Positions 11,761 through 23,402 of a DNA stretch of 64,000 bases are shown one piece after another (within the stretch, counting starts at the first letter, position 1; the number at the start of each line of letters is the position of its first letter). This stretch comes from Aplectana chamaeleonis (taxonomy: Eukaryota > Nematoda > Chromadorea > Rhabditida > Cosmocercidae). The notes below the pieces were generated by a model. It was not told the DNA's origin. It did no database searches and saw only the letters and a list, made by a program, of their open reading frames with translations. The stretch lies in the NCBI GenBank assembly GCA_029168955.1, contig JAPDOI010000886.1, forward strand, positions 1-64,000, written 5' to 3'. Made by a program: the position numbers and the translations under genes.

Positions 11761-12820
11761 ATTGATTGCGTTATATGCGCAAAGGACGTCTGGAAATTTG
11801 CTGAATAACACTGTATGTGAGATATTATTAATACGCTACATGCTGAGTTGGCCAAAATGTAGCGATGATATAGGGAATACTGCGGACAAAGCTAAAGGTG
11901 TTTCGACAGCGGTCATTGTAAAATGCGAATCCAGTCGACCTCTTCTTGTAGAGAGACTGCGGGAGGGAATTGGAGCAGGTGATGGTGTGATTAGAGTGTT
12001 GCTGGAATGATACGATGATGGATAGAAAACTTTGAAACAGTGCAGCGAGGGTTGAATCCGGGCCATACTGGCATGTCCGAGAGAGGCGGATGACATATTT
12101 GGAGAAGAAGATAACAAGGTTCCACAAAAACATCCCGAAAGCTCAACAAGGCGTTTTATTCCTTTAGTTTTTTTTTCAGATACCCCTCGAATTACATGTT
12201 CGAGACACAAAGTCGGAATTTTCATGTCGTGGTCAGACCAAGACAAGAAACAGTGTGGGAGGAAACATGCCTTCTTCATTACGCTCAAAAGTATTTTCTC
12301 GCGCAAGGGGAAATGCTCTTTTTAAAAGCTCTTCCGGATTCTTTGTCCCGGTGTGGTGAGAAGCTAAAGTCTTCAGAGCTGACAGCCAAATCGTGGACGT
12401 CTGCCATAGTGAAATACAAGTGTGAAAGATGCACATGCCTGGTGATGGGAAGTTTGGGTGCTGGGAAAGCCAGGAGAGGTCGGCGGGCATTGATGCATGA
12501 GTGAAGGGGCAGAGGCGATACAGTGAATCTGATAACAAGTTTCTATGCCACCATTGAGGACATGGGGACCGGTCTCATTTCCAGCTGTAATATGGCCTTC
12601 CATGTTTACCCTCTACCAATTTCTTTATTCGCTCCAGCCGCGGAGTCACACTAGGGCTGGAGTCACACTAGTTTTCCTCCGGGGAAAAGTGCGTCTCATT
12701 TGCTGTGCCAGCGCCTTGCTCCTTATGAACCAGCGCCGAACGCTGGCCCTTGCTGCGAGAGCGAATGTTTGGAGCGACGTATCCGCTGTAGTGTCCGCGA
12801 TCACAACCAACCTTTTGATA
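11761..12820. other. stop-poor region on both strands, orientation unresolved
   Basis: Several frames of 75-156 codons overlap here: plus 11,762-12,010, 12,196-12,504 and 12,545-12,829; minus 11,836-12,306, 12,233-12,538 and 12,373-12,603. A plus splice acceptor-like GCAATTTTTCAG precedes 11,761 and CATTTCCAG precedes 12,588. No frame gives a recognisable domain. A 14-bp word GGAGTCACACTAG is tandemly duplicated at 12,643-12,670. Confidence 0.25.
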
Positions 12821-12825
12821 CGTGG

Positions 12826-13455
12826 TTAGTCATCGGAATTTTTCTGACAGAGATGTTTTTGTAACGTAGTAGAATAACGCCATGCCATGTTCAGAATCTG
12901 CTGCGAGGGGGTTAAACTAAATTGGGTCACTCCATGTAATCCCGAAAACCACTGCCGTTTGGAAGGTGCTCCATATGTACTAAACCAGCATAGTTGAAAT
13001 GCGTATGCATGGCAACCTGTTCCTCGAACGTCACCATGAATTCTTATCAGGTACAAAGTTGTTTTCAAAAAATGACATACTAACTTCTTGAACATTTTGA
13101 TATAGTTCAGGGAGTGAGAGTCTTTTTCATCGTCGCTCCAATGCGGCGGCGCATATGTCTGTGGAGAGAATGCTTTTTCCTTGATGTTACATGAAGTCGT
13201 GCTGGCAGGAAGGTATCTCCCACAACCGAAGTGTAGCATAGGTCTGAACCAGGCGAGAGGACTCTTTCGAATTAAATCGGTAGTTCTTTCCAACTTTTGC
13301 GATTTCAGGCGTAAAGAAACACAAGAATGAGGATAGATGAACTTATAAATGGTGAGGCTCTTAAGCTGACATGGAGGAGCTACGAGGTGTTGAAGGAGGA
13401 GCCAGGCGGCGTCGTTTAGTGAGACCGCGAAAAATCGAGGAGCAATGAATCTACC
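12826..13455 (-). CDS. 209-codon stop-free minus frame, unknown product
   Basis: I do not recognise the product. The frame is open from just after a TGA at 13,456-13,458 down to TAA at 12,826-12,828. I checked every triplet by eye and found no stop. The first ATG/TTG-type start is TTG at 13,293, so an upstream part would need splicing. A minus acceptor-like CTCCATGTCAG sits at about 13,369. The stretch TTSCNIKEKAFSPQTYAP followed by HWSDDEKDSHSLNYIKMFKK reads like soluble protein. Immediately after it a GTTAGTATG donor-like site (about 13,084) could end an exon. No domain, signal peptide or membrane segment is clear. It is among the longest stop-free stretches here, but chance remains possible. 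Confidence 0.3.
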   Translation of the reverse strand, partial: GRFIAPRFFAVSLNDAAWLLLQHLVAPPCQLKSLTIYKFIYPHSCVSLRLKSQKLERTTDLIRKSPLAWFRPMLHFGCGRYLPASTTSCNIKEKAFSPQTYAPPHWSDDEKDSHSLNYIKMFKKLVCHFLKTTLYLIRIHGDVRGTGCHAYAFQLCWFSTYGAPSKRQWFSGLHGVTQFSLTPSQQILNMAWRYSTTLQKHLCQKNSDD

Positions 13456-14639
13456 TCAGAAGGTTCTCGTTGTCACGAATGCTGAGAACCATTATCACAC
13501 GGTATTTTTGGTGTGTTACTTGCTTGATTTTGGTTGTGATGTTAACGGTTGATGTGAATGTGAAGCCCATGCAATTTCTTTTCCCGCAGACTCTAAGTGT
13601 TTCTTTTCATAAGTTTCAAGATTTCTCTTGACAGTTGCGCATGCAGTCAAGTGAAACACAAGGAGTCTGTGTAATCACGATTATGATTATTATTGCTTGA
13701 CTTTGAATACTGATAAATTCTAATGCTACGTATAACTCGCAGAAATGAAGCCACATTCTTCCCTGTCACTCCGTGGTGGCTTCAGACGAGCTTCCGAGGC
13801 AAGTTACTGTGGATCATCAAATTAGTAACGTCGCTCAGGGAGTGTAACTATTCATAAACATTCATGGATACGGCTATTGATGTCAAAATTGCAAAGAGAA
13901 AAACGTTTACCGATTAGTAAGTATGGAAATTTTTTTCACCCGTGTGGAGTTATTGTATAATGGTGCTAGAAGTAAGTAGCTGCTAATTGAGGATCTCACT
14001 AAACCTGCGAATCCAGAGTGTGGTTTATAGCAATGAGGAGAGGAGAGGGATGTCGAAGAAAAGTTCTACACGCAACCTCAGAATCTAACCCATCCGGGAG
14101 TTCCAACCCCTCAATGAAAGAAATCTGAGGAACATTTAATGCACGTTTTATAAAAATCCAGTAAGTCTTCTATTATTGGTGAGTGGAAATGCGGGGTAGC
14201 GCCCATCACCACCATAACTCCACATGTTTGTATGCTGAAGGCTAAAACGAGCTTCTAGTGTTGTCTGCCATTTAATAGGTTAACCGATCCAACACTCAAC
14301 TGGGCGCATGATAACTCACTCACTTCCGAAATTAGAAGCTTGCAGATTACCTATCGTCCCTTGTGATCAGCGTTCTGCCAGGCGCTTTGTAACGCAACAC
14401 TTTATTGGGGCAGGCATAGCTTCTGATTAGCATGCCATTGCAAGAGTTTTTTTAATTTATCATGTCACTAGCAGCGAAAAATTTAACAGTACCACAGCTC
14501 CAGCTTCTAACACCGTTTCCAAGCCTAGAGTAACTACATGCTACATACTACATACTCTGCAGTCTTTGATATGGCCAACTGAGCAGTAACGTGTCCTGAC
14601 CAAAATGGAAGGAATCTCGGAACGATTATATTTCGTCTT
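13456..14639. other. no gene seen
   Basis: Average composition with no frames above 60 codons until 14,541. Nothing repeated was found elsewhere in the window. Confidence 0.35.
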
Positions 14640-15103
14640 GGGCATCTTTCGTGAGTCCTTACCGCAAGCGCGGCACGCGCGTGACGCGCGTGAGACGAGC
14701 GGTGGACTATGAAACTTTTTCACCGCGCGGGACGAGCGGAAAGCCACTATGAAATCTTCATATCAGCGGCACCGCCATGGCGGTGCGGGTAAAAGTCAGG
14801 CCCCAACTGCAGGACACTTGTACAGAAATTCCTCGCTTCGCATTTGTGTATGCGGTGGCTGCAGGATAGTCCCAGAATTATTTATGTTGGAGTGGACTCC
14901 GTCAAATCGAGAAGCAGTTATTGATTGAAACGGGTTTAAAACCGCCCACGGAGGCGCTTTGGGCGGCGTCGCTATGGCGGTGCTGATGGACTATGAAAGT
15001 TCTACCTGCGTGCCGTGCGGTAAGAACTTTCATAGTCAACCGCCCTCTTCCGCGCGTCAACGCGCGTGCGCCGCGCTTGCAGTGAGGACCTTATGAAAGA
15101 CGC
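14640..15103. mobile_element. GC-rich foldback / inverted-repeat element
   Basis: The left arm holds GAGTCCTTACCGCAAGCGCGGC, then GACGCGCGTGAGACGAGCGGTGGACTATGAAA. The right arm holds the inverse order, with TTTCATAGTCAACCGCCC, ACGCGCGTGCGCCGCGCTTGC and AGGACCTTATGAAAGACG. The arms are about 60-100 bp with indels. A third inner pair (GGCACCGCCATGGCGGTGC, about 14,766-14,785) is itself palindromic. Non-coding. Confidence 0.7.
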
Positions 15104-15738
15104 TCTTGGGAGCGAGTTTAGAGGCCAAGCAGTAGAAAGACGATCGAAACAGTAGAGAGCTTCTAGCAAGAAAAATTTAAGGCGACTTTTGTTTCATCAC
15201 TCGCAGCCCACGGCTATTTAGGGCAGAGACGTTAATGGACGACATCCGACCACAATGTGTTGTTACAGTTAAGCTTCGGTGACGGAACACGAGGTTTACA
15301 TATACCGTATTTTCTCTTTTAGAAGTACATGTACTTCTAATACTCAGACCCCTATTTTATATGTACTTTTTATTAGGGGTGTACTGCTTCAAATAGAGGC
15401 TGTACTTCTACAATTCTCAGCTCTCTCTTTTTGGTGTACTTCTATTAGAGGTCTACTTCTAATAGAGGGTGTACTTTTTATTATTCGGCGCGCATTTTTT
15501 TGAATTTCCAATGGTAGACTCTCTTCACATTTCTTGATTTCCAGTATAGCACCAAAAACTTGTGTTTAATAAAATTTCCAGACTAGTCTCAATCGAACTG
15601 ATGCTTCCACAATCTCTGATATCATATATTCTACACCTTTCCCATAAGTTGACTTCTTTCAAAAAATGGATAAAAGCTCGTTTTCGATTTTGTTGACACG
15701 TGCTTCATCGACTTGTTAGGCAAAAGCTTAAAGACAAT

Positions 15739-16152
15739 TTAAAGGCAGCGTTCACGATGAACAATTCATCGGTGACTTTCCACAGTGAAATTGATAGGCG
15801 AGAAGCGATTCTAGGCTCCCAGTGTCGAAAACAACGGTAAAAAACGAGTCAGGAGTGGCAAAATAACAGCTACAAACAAGACTTTTGGTGTCTCAGGAAC
15901 CGCCCGGTGCTCCACTTCCGCCCCGCTTGATGTGAACAAATTAGGATCTCAGACTCATAGGAATGATCAAGTGAAGGAAGTGCTGATAAGCTGAGCTGAT
16001 CGCTTCAGTGCACCGATAGGCGTCATCCTTCATAGCGGTCAATTCCTCCACTCTCAAAAATCAGCGTAAAAAAGGGAGAGGGCAGGGCTCCAGACCTTTC
16101 GTAAACCAGAGGTAATATCGGAAGTGAAATTTATGGGTGAACACTGCTCTCA
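15739..16152. mobile_element. TTAA-flanked short element, family 2, copy 1
   Basis: Starts TTAAAGGCAGCGTTCACGATGA and ends with AATTTATGGGTGAACACTGCTCT. The interior (CCACAGTGAAATTGATAGGCG, GAGGCTCCCAGTGTCGAAA-like blocks) is shared with 19,654-20,254 and, inverted, with 48,440-48,896. The right tip is degraded. Confidence 0.8.
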
Positions 16153-16734
16153 ACTGGCAGTCTTTCGTCTTCTCGAGCCGTCCAGAGCGATTGAAAAGCG
16201 CGGTTCTTTAACGACCTGACAACAGCTCTTCCAGAAAGCTAGAGTTCTTTGCGTCCACCATCCACTATAGGTAAAGTCTACCATTGGTGGTTTATGATTT
16301 TCTCATCGTTAAAGCGATATCTCTACATAAATGATCCAATCTTTCGTAACGCTGGGGAATCTTGGTTTTCCAAAGCACCAAGCTAAAGTCCAATGTGTCT
16401 AGGGCCAAAACAAGTCGACTTTGATCGACTAAAACCCAATCAAACAAAAAAAAATAATCGTAAAGAACTCTAAACAAACCTCCGTGCATTCGCCGCCAAT
16501 AACACCAATGTCAGAACTCTTTAGTCATCTACGTTTTTCCTGGTCATCCCCTGAGAGTTCGCTGAGGTTTCATCATGTAAGTTGTCTTATACAAGCAATC
16601 TTTGGACCAAGAAAGGGATGACCTGATAGTTTTCTTGTGATTATTCAACCCTCATGTTATTGAAAAAATCTCGGGAAAACTGGTCTCTCTCAAATGCCAC
16701 ATCTTCGAGTTGCCAATCACTTTATCCCAAGTAC
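16153..16734. other. no gene seen
   Basis: Interior of the ATACCGTAT-bounded element. It has one 65-codon minus frame (16,292-16,489) and no other signal. Confidence 0.3.
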
Positions 16735-17455
16735 CGGAGGTCCCCACTCCGGAGAAGAGGTGTACTTCTAAAAGAGGGGTGTTACTTCCAAATAGAGGGT
16801 AGCACTTCTAGATACTCAGACCTCTATTTTTATATGTACTTCTAATAGAGGTGTACTTCAAATAGAGGGTATACTTCTTAATACTCAGCCTTCCTTTTAG
16901 GTGGTACTTCTATTAGAGTAACATACGGTATTCGGGTCTAACATGGATCACATCACAGTGTAAGGTCCTAAAACGTAGGTTTACTCAGTGCTATTTCTTG
17001 AGTTTGCTACCAAGGAATTATAAGCACACGAGGAGCAGGAGCAGGTATGCAGAACAGAAGGAAACTACACGCACCTATGTAATAACGAGTTAGGCAGCTT
17101 TCATTTAGGGTAGACGTTAATGGACGACACCCGACTTCAGCAAAGGCAGTAACAATCCAACGATGAAACAGAACGAAAACGCAAAACACTTCCAGATCAG
17201 GATTTTCGAAAAGCAAAAATAATGTTCTGCTGAATATAATGTGCTGAGGCAATTTTTTCTCGATGAAGTTCCTGAAGAACATTTGGAAGAAGCAGCTTCG
17301 AATGAAACGAGACACAACAGATAATGAAACAGACACAGTGGTTAAAATGATAAATTCTGGAACGCTTGGATAGATTGAAAAAATGATAATCGAATCCGCG
17401 CCAGATACTTTTGCCCGGCTCAGATTCGTCCCATGTAAACAGCAGAAAATGCAAT

Positions 17456-18090
17456 ATGTCTCGACTTAATATGAGTAACAGTCAGAAGAGGCTCACTTTG
17501 AAAGTAGAAGATACTCCCAGCGAAAAATTCGCAAGTAATAAATTAAGTTCCTTGCAAAATAAAATACTGATTTCACTGGACAAAATGAAATCTAGAGTGA
17601 CTGCTTATGGAATGAATGCGTTTGTACCTTATTGATGCAATTGATTTTGCTTTGAGGGGAAGAATGAATAGACTCGTAGTCGCATGTTAATAGCAGTAAA
17701 CACCAATAATTTAAGACAAATTGCCATGACAGACTGTTTCTAGCCAGCACTCTCTTGAGCAGTCGGAGGCCCTCAAACGCAAGGATTCTTGCGGGAAGAA
17801 AAACAAGTAAAGGGTTGTATTTTAATTCTCAAAAAGAAATTCTTTCAAAGTGAGCAGAAGCTGGCGAAGTGGCAGATATGTGCTGGAAAACTGCACCTGT
17901 TTATCTCCCGTGAATCGAATTTTTTCAGTCAGCAGAGGCATATGGCCCGATATACATCAATTTTAACAACTTTGAATGCGTTAACGGTCACATGGAAACA
18001 TGCATGACCAAAAGCTCGCCAATTTTAACAAATAGTCCACTTAATGGTCCTTCATCTTCATCGGTAGTCTTCCTCGATGTAGGCCACTAA
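17456..18090 (+). CDS. candidate two-exon gene fragment, unknown product
   Basis: Product not recognised. Exon 1 could begin at ATG 17,456 (MSRLNMSNSQKRLTLKVED) and run in an open frame to TTT at 17,621-17,623, followed by GTACCT. The next strong acceptor, AATTTTTTCAG, ends at 17,928. Both junctions are phase 0, so the frame continues as SAEAYGPIYINFNNFECVNG and on to TAA at 18,088-18,090, or to an earlier donor near 18,064. Exon 1 is lysine/serine-rich and exon 2 has two cysteines. Sequence upstream (about 17,133-17,390) also reads as charged, protein-like segments in plus frames (EVPEEHLEEAASNETRHN), so further exons may exist. The RTE insertion overlaps the 3' end, so the gene may be truncated. 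Confidence 0.35.
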
Positions 18091-18790
18091 TCGCTCCAGG
18101 ATTTCCTTGAAGTAGCAACAGTCATCCTGTGTGGTAGACCTCTTCGTTTGAATGACTTGTTAAATGTGTCAGCCCAACGCGTCACAGGGCGGCCAAGAGC
18201 TTATTTTGGCGCCCTCGTGGGTACCAGTACTATGTAACGATCCTGGTGCTCCATGTATCATGGTTTACAGCGTTCAGCGCTTCTATGTTCTCTCGGACTT
18301 GCTGCCACTGCACTCCCTTGCGTCGTGATTTGTATTCAGAAGACATCTTTTTCAATGTGTGTTGTCCTCACGGCGATTGTGAGAGAGTGCGCCCTTATTG
18401 GCTAGAGCCCATGTTTCGGTCTGAGGCATATCAAAGAGCCTGACAGGACAGTGGAGCCAAAGAGGTGAGCCTGCATCCTAAACTCCTGAATCATCATTGG
18501 TCACCTTCTCGATTATGAAAGCCCATTGCCGCCCAGGCTGCTCTTCTTCGTCGACCAATTTCGTTCGTCAGAGTCGTTTGCCATGTTTACTTCCTCCAAC
18601 CAAGGTATACGTAGCTGTCAACTTTGGTCCAATTGGTTTTCGCCGATGTAAACTTAGCTCATCATCGCACCAACACAGGTTCGCCATCGTCTGGGTTTTC
18701 TTCATGTTCATCACTAGACCAATCCATCCTGCCTAGCATCTCAGTCATCTCCATCGTGCATCCTCATAGCATCATCTGCTTACGTAAGAC
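18045..18790 (-). mobile_element. RTE-like LINE, 3' fragment of ORF2
   Basis: Minus-strand frames contain MNMKKTQTMAN (about 18,680-18,715), the segment that follows the RT core in RTE ORF2. Further down come the C-terminal cysteine/arginine-rich blocks and AYIEEDYR (about 18,063-18,087) before a GATGAAGATGAAG tail at 18,045-18,057, the usual RTE type of 3' repeat. Stops and frameshifts occur throughout and the RT catalytic core is missing, so the copy is dead and 5'-truncated. Confidence 0.78.
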
Positions 18791-19653
18791 CCTGTTCCTG
18801 GGTGGGCCGTCGTATATTGGGGGTTGTATCCCCAGTGCAAACTTCTGGGATACAACCTCTCAAGTTCTCAGCAGGGAACGGCTGCTAACAGCAGCATATG
18901 CTGCTGTTGTATGCTGGGGTTCAACTCAACTCGTGCTCGACAGCCTGTTCTGCAAACAAAAAAAGTTTCCACTATCAGCCTCTCCAGTTGGGTTGAGTCG
19001 TCATGATTCTTCTCACGCAGTTAGCAGCAAGGAGGCTCATTACCTCGCCGCGGTCCGCAAAAATCATCGTCTTTGCCACGGTCCACAACGAGCAGAAAGC
19101 TTCCCCGCGATGGACCATGGGGATGATCCCCATAGCAGCGTCCAAAATTCACCTCTTAGAAAGATCACCTTCTTCGGACCGGCCTTCAAACAGCACACTG
19201 CTCCTCAGCGCTGAAGACTGGCCGCCTTATATACGCTTCGCACCAAATCGTACGTACAAGAGAGGTGATGCTGATATGTTCGTTCGTATCGAGACAAACC
19301 GTATGAGGACAACCCAGAGATCAGATATCAAGGCTGCGAAACTCAAGCGTGCTAGAAGGATCAAACAAAGGCGTTGTATCCGAGCACCAAGCAGCAAAGA
19401 GTGGCTCTAAATGGCAACATCTGGTGATGTTAGGAACTGGGGCTACCGCTGGATCGCAGCTAACAGCCTTTTTGTACCCAGGAAAGTGCAACCCCTATTT
19501 AGCAGACGTGACTACCACACGATCATTGTCTGAGATTATGATCCGGGGGATCCAATCGTTCGCAGTGGTCTGGAAAAAACCCTCAAAGGAACTGTTACGC
19601 ATTCAAGGTTTAAACGAGACCGTGACAGATACGATCATAGCTTTTTACATGAC
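18791..19653. other. unassigned, stop-poor on the plus strand
   Basis: Contains a small hairpin, GGTTGTATCCC pairing with GGGATACAACC (about 18,823-18,859), and the palindrome AGCAGCATATGCTGCT (about 18,890-18,906). Plus frames at 18,624-19,214 and 19,003-19,410 overlap; the second has an Arg/Lys-rich end. No domain or splice structure supports either. Confidence 0.3.
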
Positions 19654-20254
19654 TTAAAGGCAGCGTCTCACGATGATCATCCTTGTTGACTTTCCACAGT
19701 GAATTGATAGGCAAGAAGGATCCGAGGCTCCCAGTGTCCGAACAAGAAACGGTAGAAAAACGAGCCAGGAGCGAGCAAAGCAATAACGGCTGCAAACACA
19801 GTTGCGTTTTTGGTGCCCCAGACACGCCTTCGTGTGCTGATAAAGTGAGCTGATCGCTTCCATTGCACTGATAGTGTAGACTCTGTTTCGATTCCAAGTG
19901 AACTCCATGTTTTCACGGTTATCACATCGCGGAGCCGGTGGCTTTTTTCTGTCGAAAACACTCCTTATCACTTCAGTTATATTTCACTACAGGCTAACCG
20001 CTCCGCTGCTGGTGATAATCGAAACTCAACGGGTCACTAGGGATGTACCAGAGCTTTATCATCCTAATAGCGGTCAGATTCTGACCACACGTTCAAAAAT
20101 CAACGTAAACAAGAGGGTACCTACTTTTGCTCAAAACGCGTCATTCAGTGTCCTTTTAAGCATGCCTTGCTCAGTATAGGGCACCAGCAGACCTTCTTCC
20201 GTAAACCGTGGAGATTTCGGGAAGTGAAGTTTATCGTGAACACTGCCCCTTTAA
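19654..20254. mobile_element. TTAA-flanked short element, family 2, copy 2
   Basis: TTAA at 19,654-19,657, left tip AGGCAGCGTCTCACGATGAT, right tip ATCGTGAACACTGCCCC and TTAA at 20,251-20,254. It is longer than the other family-2 copies because of extra sequence at about 19,930-20,130. It directly abuts the family-3 copy that follows. Confidence 0.85.
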
Positions 20255-20650
20255 TGTGGTAGTCGTTGTGGATTTTGTGATTACGATAATCTTCTGATTT
20301 TTGAAATCAAATGCTGATTTTGATCTGTGTCCACCGAGTAGGACTGAAATGACAGAAAAATCTATGAAACGCACCAGAAGGGCTACAATGAAATCCTCAA
20401 AACTCAAAACCGTCTCTTTACTCTCACAGGAACTGTTCCTTGTGACAATGAAACCCTTCTGTGGAACCATCCTTTTGCAATTTTCTACTTTCAGTGTTGA
20501 TTCGTACTTTCTTTCAAACCCTAACAGCATAATACTGTTTCTGCCTAAAGTATTCTTCCTGCGTTTCACGGTGATTAGCCTCAATTTTTACAGGTGACGA
20601 CCACCGTGAGCACTGTTCATGACCGGTTGGACAACTGGTCCAGGCCAGAG
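20251..20650. mobile_element. TTAA-flanked short element, family 3, truncated copy
   Basis: Shares CTCTTTACTCTCACAGGAACTGTTC, GTGACAATGAAACC and GACGACCACCGTGAGCA-type blocks with copies at 36.3-37.2 and 57.5-59.0 kb. The left tip is diverged and the right end stops at CCGGTTGGACAACTGGTCCAGGCC without a terminal repeat. Confidence 0.75.
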
Positions 20651-21429
20651 AATAATTTCACTGACTAGGGCTTGCCTTACATTAGCAGTGGGCTTTTATG
20701 CGACCATGAGTTGGTAGTTGTGGGTATGGGACACAGCATTAAAAATCCGCTCTTTTCAAAACCCCTAAATGCCCCTCTCTGTGAGGCTTCTGTGGGCAGG
20801 AAGTTTCCAAAAAGTAGGAATTTCCATGGCTTTGCGTAGATGTGCAAGGAGTACTAAAGTTTTGGCAAGTTTTCAGGATGTTCAAAAATGTCTCGGATTG
20901 GGCTGAGAATCTTGTTGCTAGGGAGTTGTTTTGGGTGCTGATCACGAATCTGAAGGGCTCATTTGTCAGTATTCGTAAAAAATCTTAACCAATTTGGTCC
21001 AAAGCTTAAAATGGGAAATTTTGCTGGAAAAACGCCACCTTTGACGATTCCTTCGAGAATGCTACGATCAAATCGCGCCTCAAAAGTTGTACATAGAGTG
21101 GTATTCGGCCTGCCTATTACGAATTCTGCAAAACCGCTTTATCGACATTTCCGATGGATGTAACGGTCGAATACGGTGGGTATACGGTAGCTCCGGTCAA
21201 AAGTCCTTAAAGACTTGACTCAAAATTTACCACTATCGGGTATTATTTCGGAACGCTAAACACGAATTTGAGGTTCATTGTTTGATCCTTCGAAATTTTA
21301 AGCGTAAGTAACGCCAGTTAAAAAGGCATTTGCCTACTGTAACCTACCGTAACCCTAAGTCAGGCGAGGAATAGATCCCAGATTCATGTTCAGCGCCCAA
21401 AATAACCCCCAAATGCAAGTTTTGAGCCG
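20651..21429. other. no gene seen; dispersed CACGAATCTGA word
   Basis: Contains the dispersed words GCTGATCACGAATCTGA (20,937-20,953) and GCTAAACACGAATTTGAGG (21,256-21,274), which recur at 28.1 and 40.4-40.6 kb. No gene. Confidence 0.4.
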
Positions 21430-22440
21430 AATCCGAAACTCCCTGCCAGCGGTCCGCCAGGACGTTGGCCGACCGCTGACAGTCTCTTGGCTAATACCCG
21501 CCAGCCCGCTGCTGGATGCAATCATTCGCCAGCTGTCCAGCTCGTGTCTTTTGGCAGACCGGAAGAACTGAGGTGGGTCCCTCTTGCAGATCACCGTTGC
21601 GTAGGAGATCGCCTACGTAAAGGTCTGAGGTGAGGCACCCACCTAACCTCCCACCCCTCGTCATCGTGGGACTTTTCCTCAGCTGGCAAAACTATGCTAG
21701 TTTCTGTAGAGTGACTTCAGGCCGCCATCAGCCGGTATCAAAGTGCCGGGAGTGAACACTCATTGAACCGAATCGTCCCTTATAACGGCTCGACTTTTTG
21801 CTCAATGAAATCAGAGGTCAAACTACAACATGTTAAAACGTGAGTAGTCGTGAACTCTCTCGGTACCAGCCATGTGACGCTTCAGTGCCAAGTTGAAGAT
21901 CACTGGGCGAATTGGCGCCAGCTGAGTGCCGATTATAGATAACTGCGTTTTTACGCGCTCGGTAAATTCTGAGGTTTGATTACCCCGCCAGCTGATCGCA
22001 AGTTACTCACGGCAGCTTTCGAGGCAGCAATCTTGCAGCATTTTCGCCGGTGGTCCGCCACCAGCTCCAATTGAGATGCCTGGCATCAGACAGTTGTCGG
22101 TCTCGTATCCGCTGATTGCCAGCTAAATGCCAGTTATCACCCAGCTGTTATGCAGCCGCGCAAACAGATTCGCTGCAGCCCGTCCGTCGCTGCAGCATCA
22201 AATGATATGGCGAGTGTATGCCAACTGTTGGGCCTCAGTGACGCTGCCATTGGCCAGCTGTACTGCCAGCTGTCCCCTAGAAGGTTGCAGCGAGCGGACC
22301 AAGGCCTTTCGCCAGCTGTCCAGCGGCGCTCGCCACTTCTGAGTATGCAATGCATTGCCACCAGGTGGCAAAATCCCCCGATCCAGCCTGGGAGTGCGCC
22401 CGCCCGCTGCGGTCCTGTCCTGCGCGTGTCCGTCCCGGTC
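21430..22440. repeat. GC-rich degenerate GCCAGC/GTCCGCCAG array
   Basis: Dense, irregular repetition of CGCCAGCTGTCCAGC, GGTCCGCCA and related words, mainly at 21,430-21,545 and 21,990-22,400. Similar GC-rich words recur at 39.0-39.7 and 42.8-42.95 kb. Low stop density here yields long but meaningless frames on both strands. Confidence 0.6.
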
Positions 22441-23402
22441 GATATGTATGCAACAGCATTGCTCACTCAGATGGGAAATCCTAAAGTTAACGCCGGACTG
22501 CGCCGTCCGCAGTGTGCCTTCAAGCGCTCATCAACTGATCTATCGGCGTACAGCTACCACAAAGGACATAAGAGTAATTGAAATTCTCATTATTTCTAGG
22601 CGTGCTTGGTGCGGAGCGGTAAGGTTAGAGGCACTGAGAGATGCATGGCAGACGGAAGGAGCAGAATCGCAAGCGCCATGAGTGAGCGAGAAATAATACG
22701 TTTCAGGAAGATACTACGGTCTAAACGAGGTGAAGACCAGTGTGTCTTCATTCGCTCACCGCCCTTCTTTGAGGGGCAGCAGTTGAGCCTCTGTAAGGAC
22801 TAGGAAGAAAGAAAATAGCTTCACTGGGTGCTCAAAATATAACAAAATCAAGGTCAGAAACCGCAGAACATTTTAAAGCCAACCTGAGTGAGCCGATTGG
22901 GGGTGTGGGCTGTATATGTTAATTCGATCAAGTGTGGTACCCCCATTCAAAGGCTCAGCTCTTTCCTCTGTTCGCTATGGACGCGCCATCGCTGCTAGAG
23001 AAACAACTTGCTCCGGACTTCGCATAAATTTGTAGATGCTTTCTGGCACCCATAGGCCTCAAATACTACTCATCTTCCATCTAACCATCAGCGTTGTTCA
23101 AGCTCCATGGAAGATTGGAGACCCAGAAAACCAGACTATAGAACCGAAAAAGGCAAAGAGCGATTCTTGGAAACTTTTCAAAAGATAACAATCTGACCAG
23201 TAAGGAAAAAATTCGGAGAAAAAATGCGCAGGAACAAGTTAGAGCTGTGTGTCCGCCAACCACCCACCATTGTTGAGATTTTGGTGAACGCATGTTTCGC
23301 TGGTGGTCTTATTTTGCTTCTTTCAAGTAGTTGTTGATCGGCTTTCTAATACCAGAAAATTCACTTTTGTGTTTTTGGGCGCTTGTAGGGCGGTGGCATG
23401 AG
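22441..23402. other. no gene seen
   Basis: No frame above 70 codons and no repeat shared within the window. Confidence 0.35.

Larger units (their letters stand above)
15301..16934. mobile_element. element bounded by ATACCGTAT ends with GTACTTCTAATAGAGG arrays
   Basis: A TATACCGTATTTT end at 15,301 and its inverse ACATACGGTATTC at about 16,922-16,934 enclose two arrays of the same word. The left array (15,321-15,490) opens with the 18-bp perfect palindrome AGAAGTACATGTACTTCT. The right array (about 16,735-16,925) repeats TGTACTTCTAATAGAGG. Both arrays have the word in the same orientation. A family-2 TTAA element sits in the middle. I infer one transposon with iterated subterminal words; two independent arrays is the alternative. 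Confidence 0.5.

Noticed and set aside
18624..19214. 196-codon plus-strand frame, the longest ATG-type frame
   Set aside because: Its first third is antisense to the RTE fragment, the rest has no domain or splice support, and it overlaps another plus frame.
22127..22581. 143-codon plus frame and overlapping minus frames
   Set aside because: They lie in the GC-rich GCCAGC array, where stops are rare by composition.
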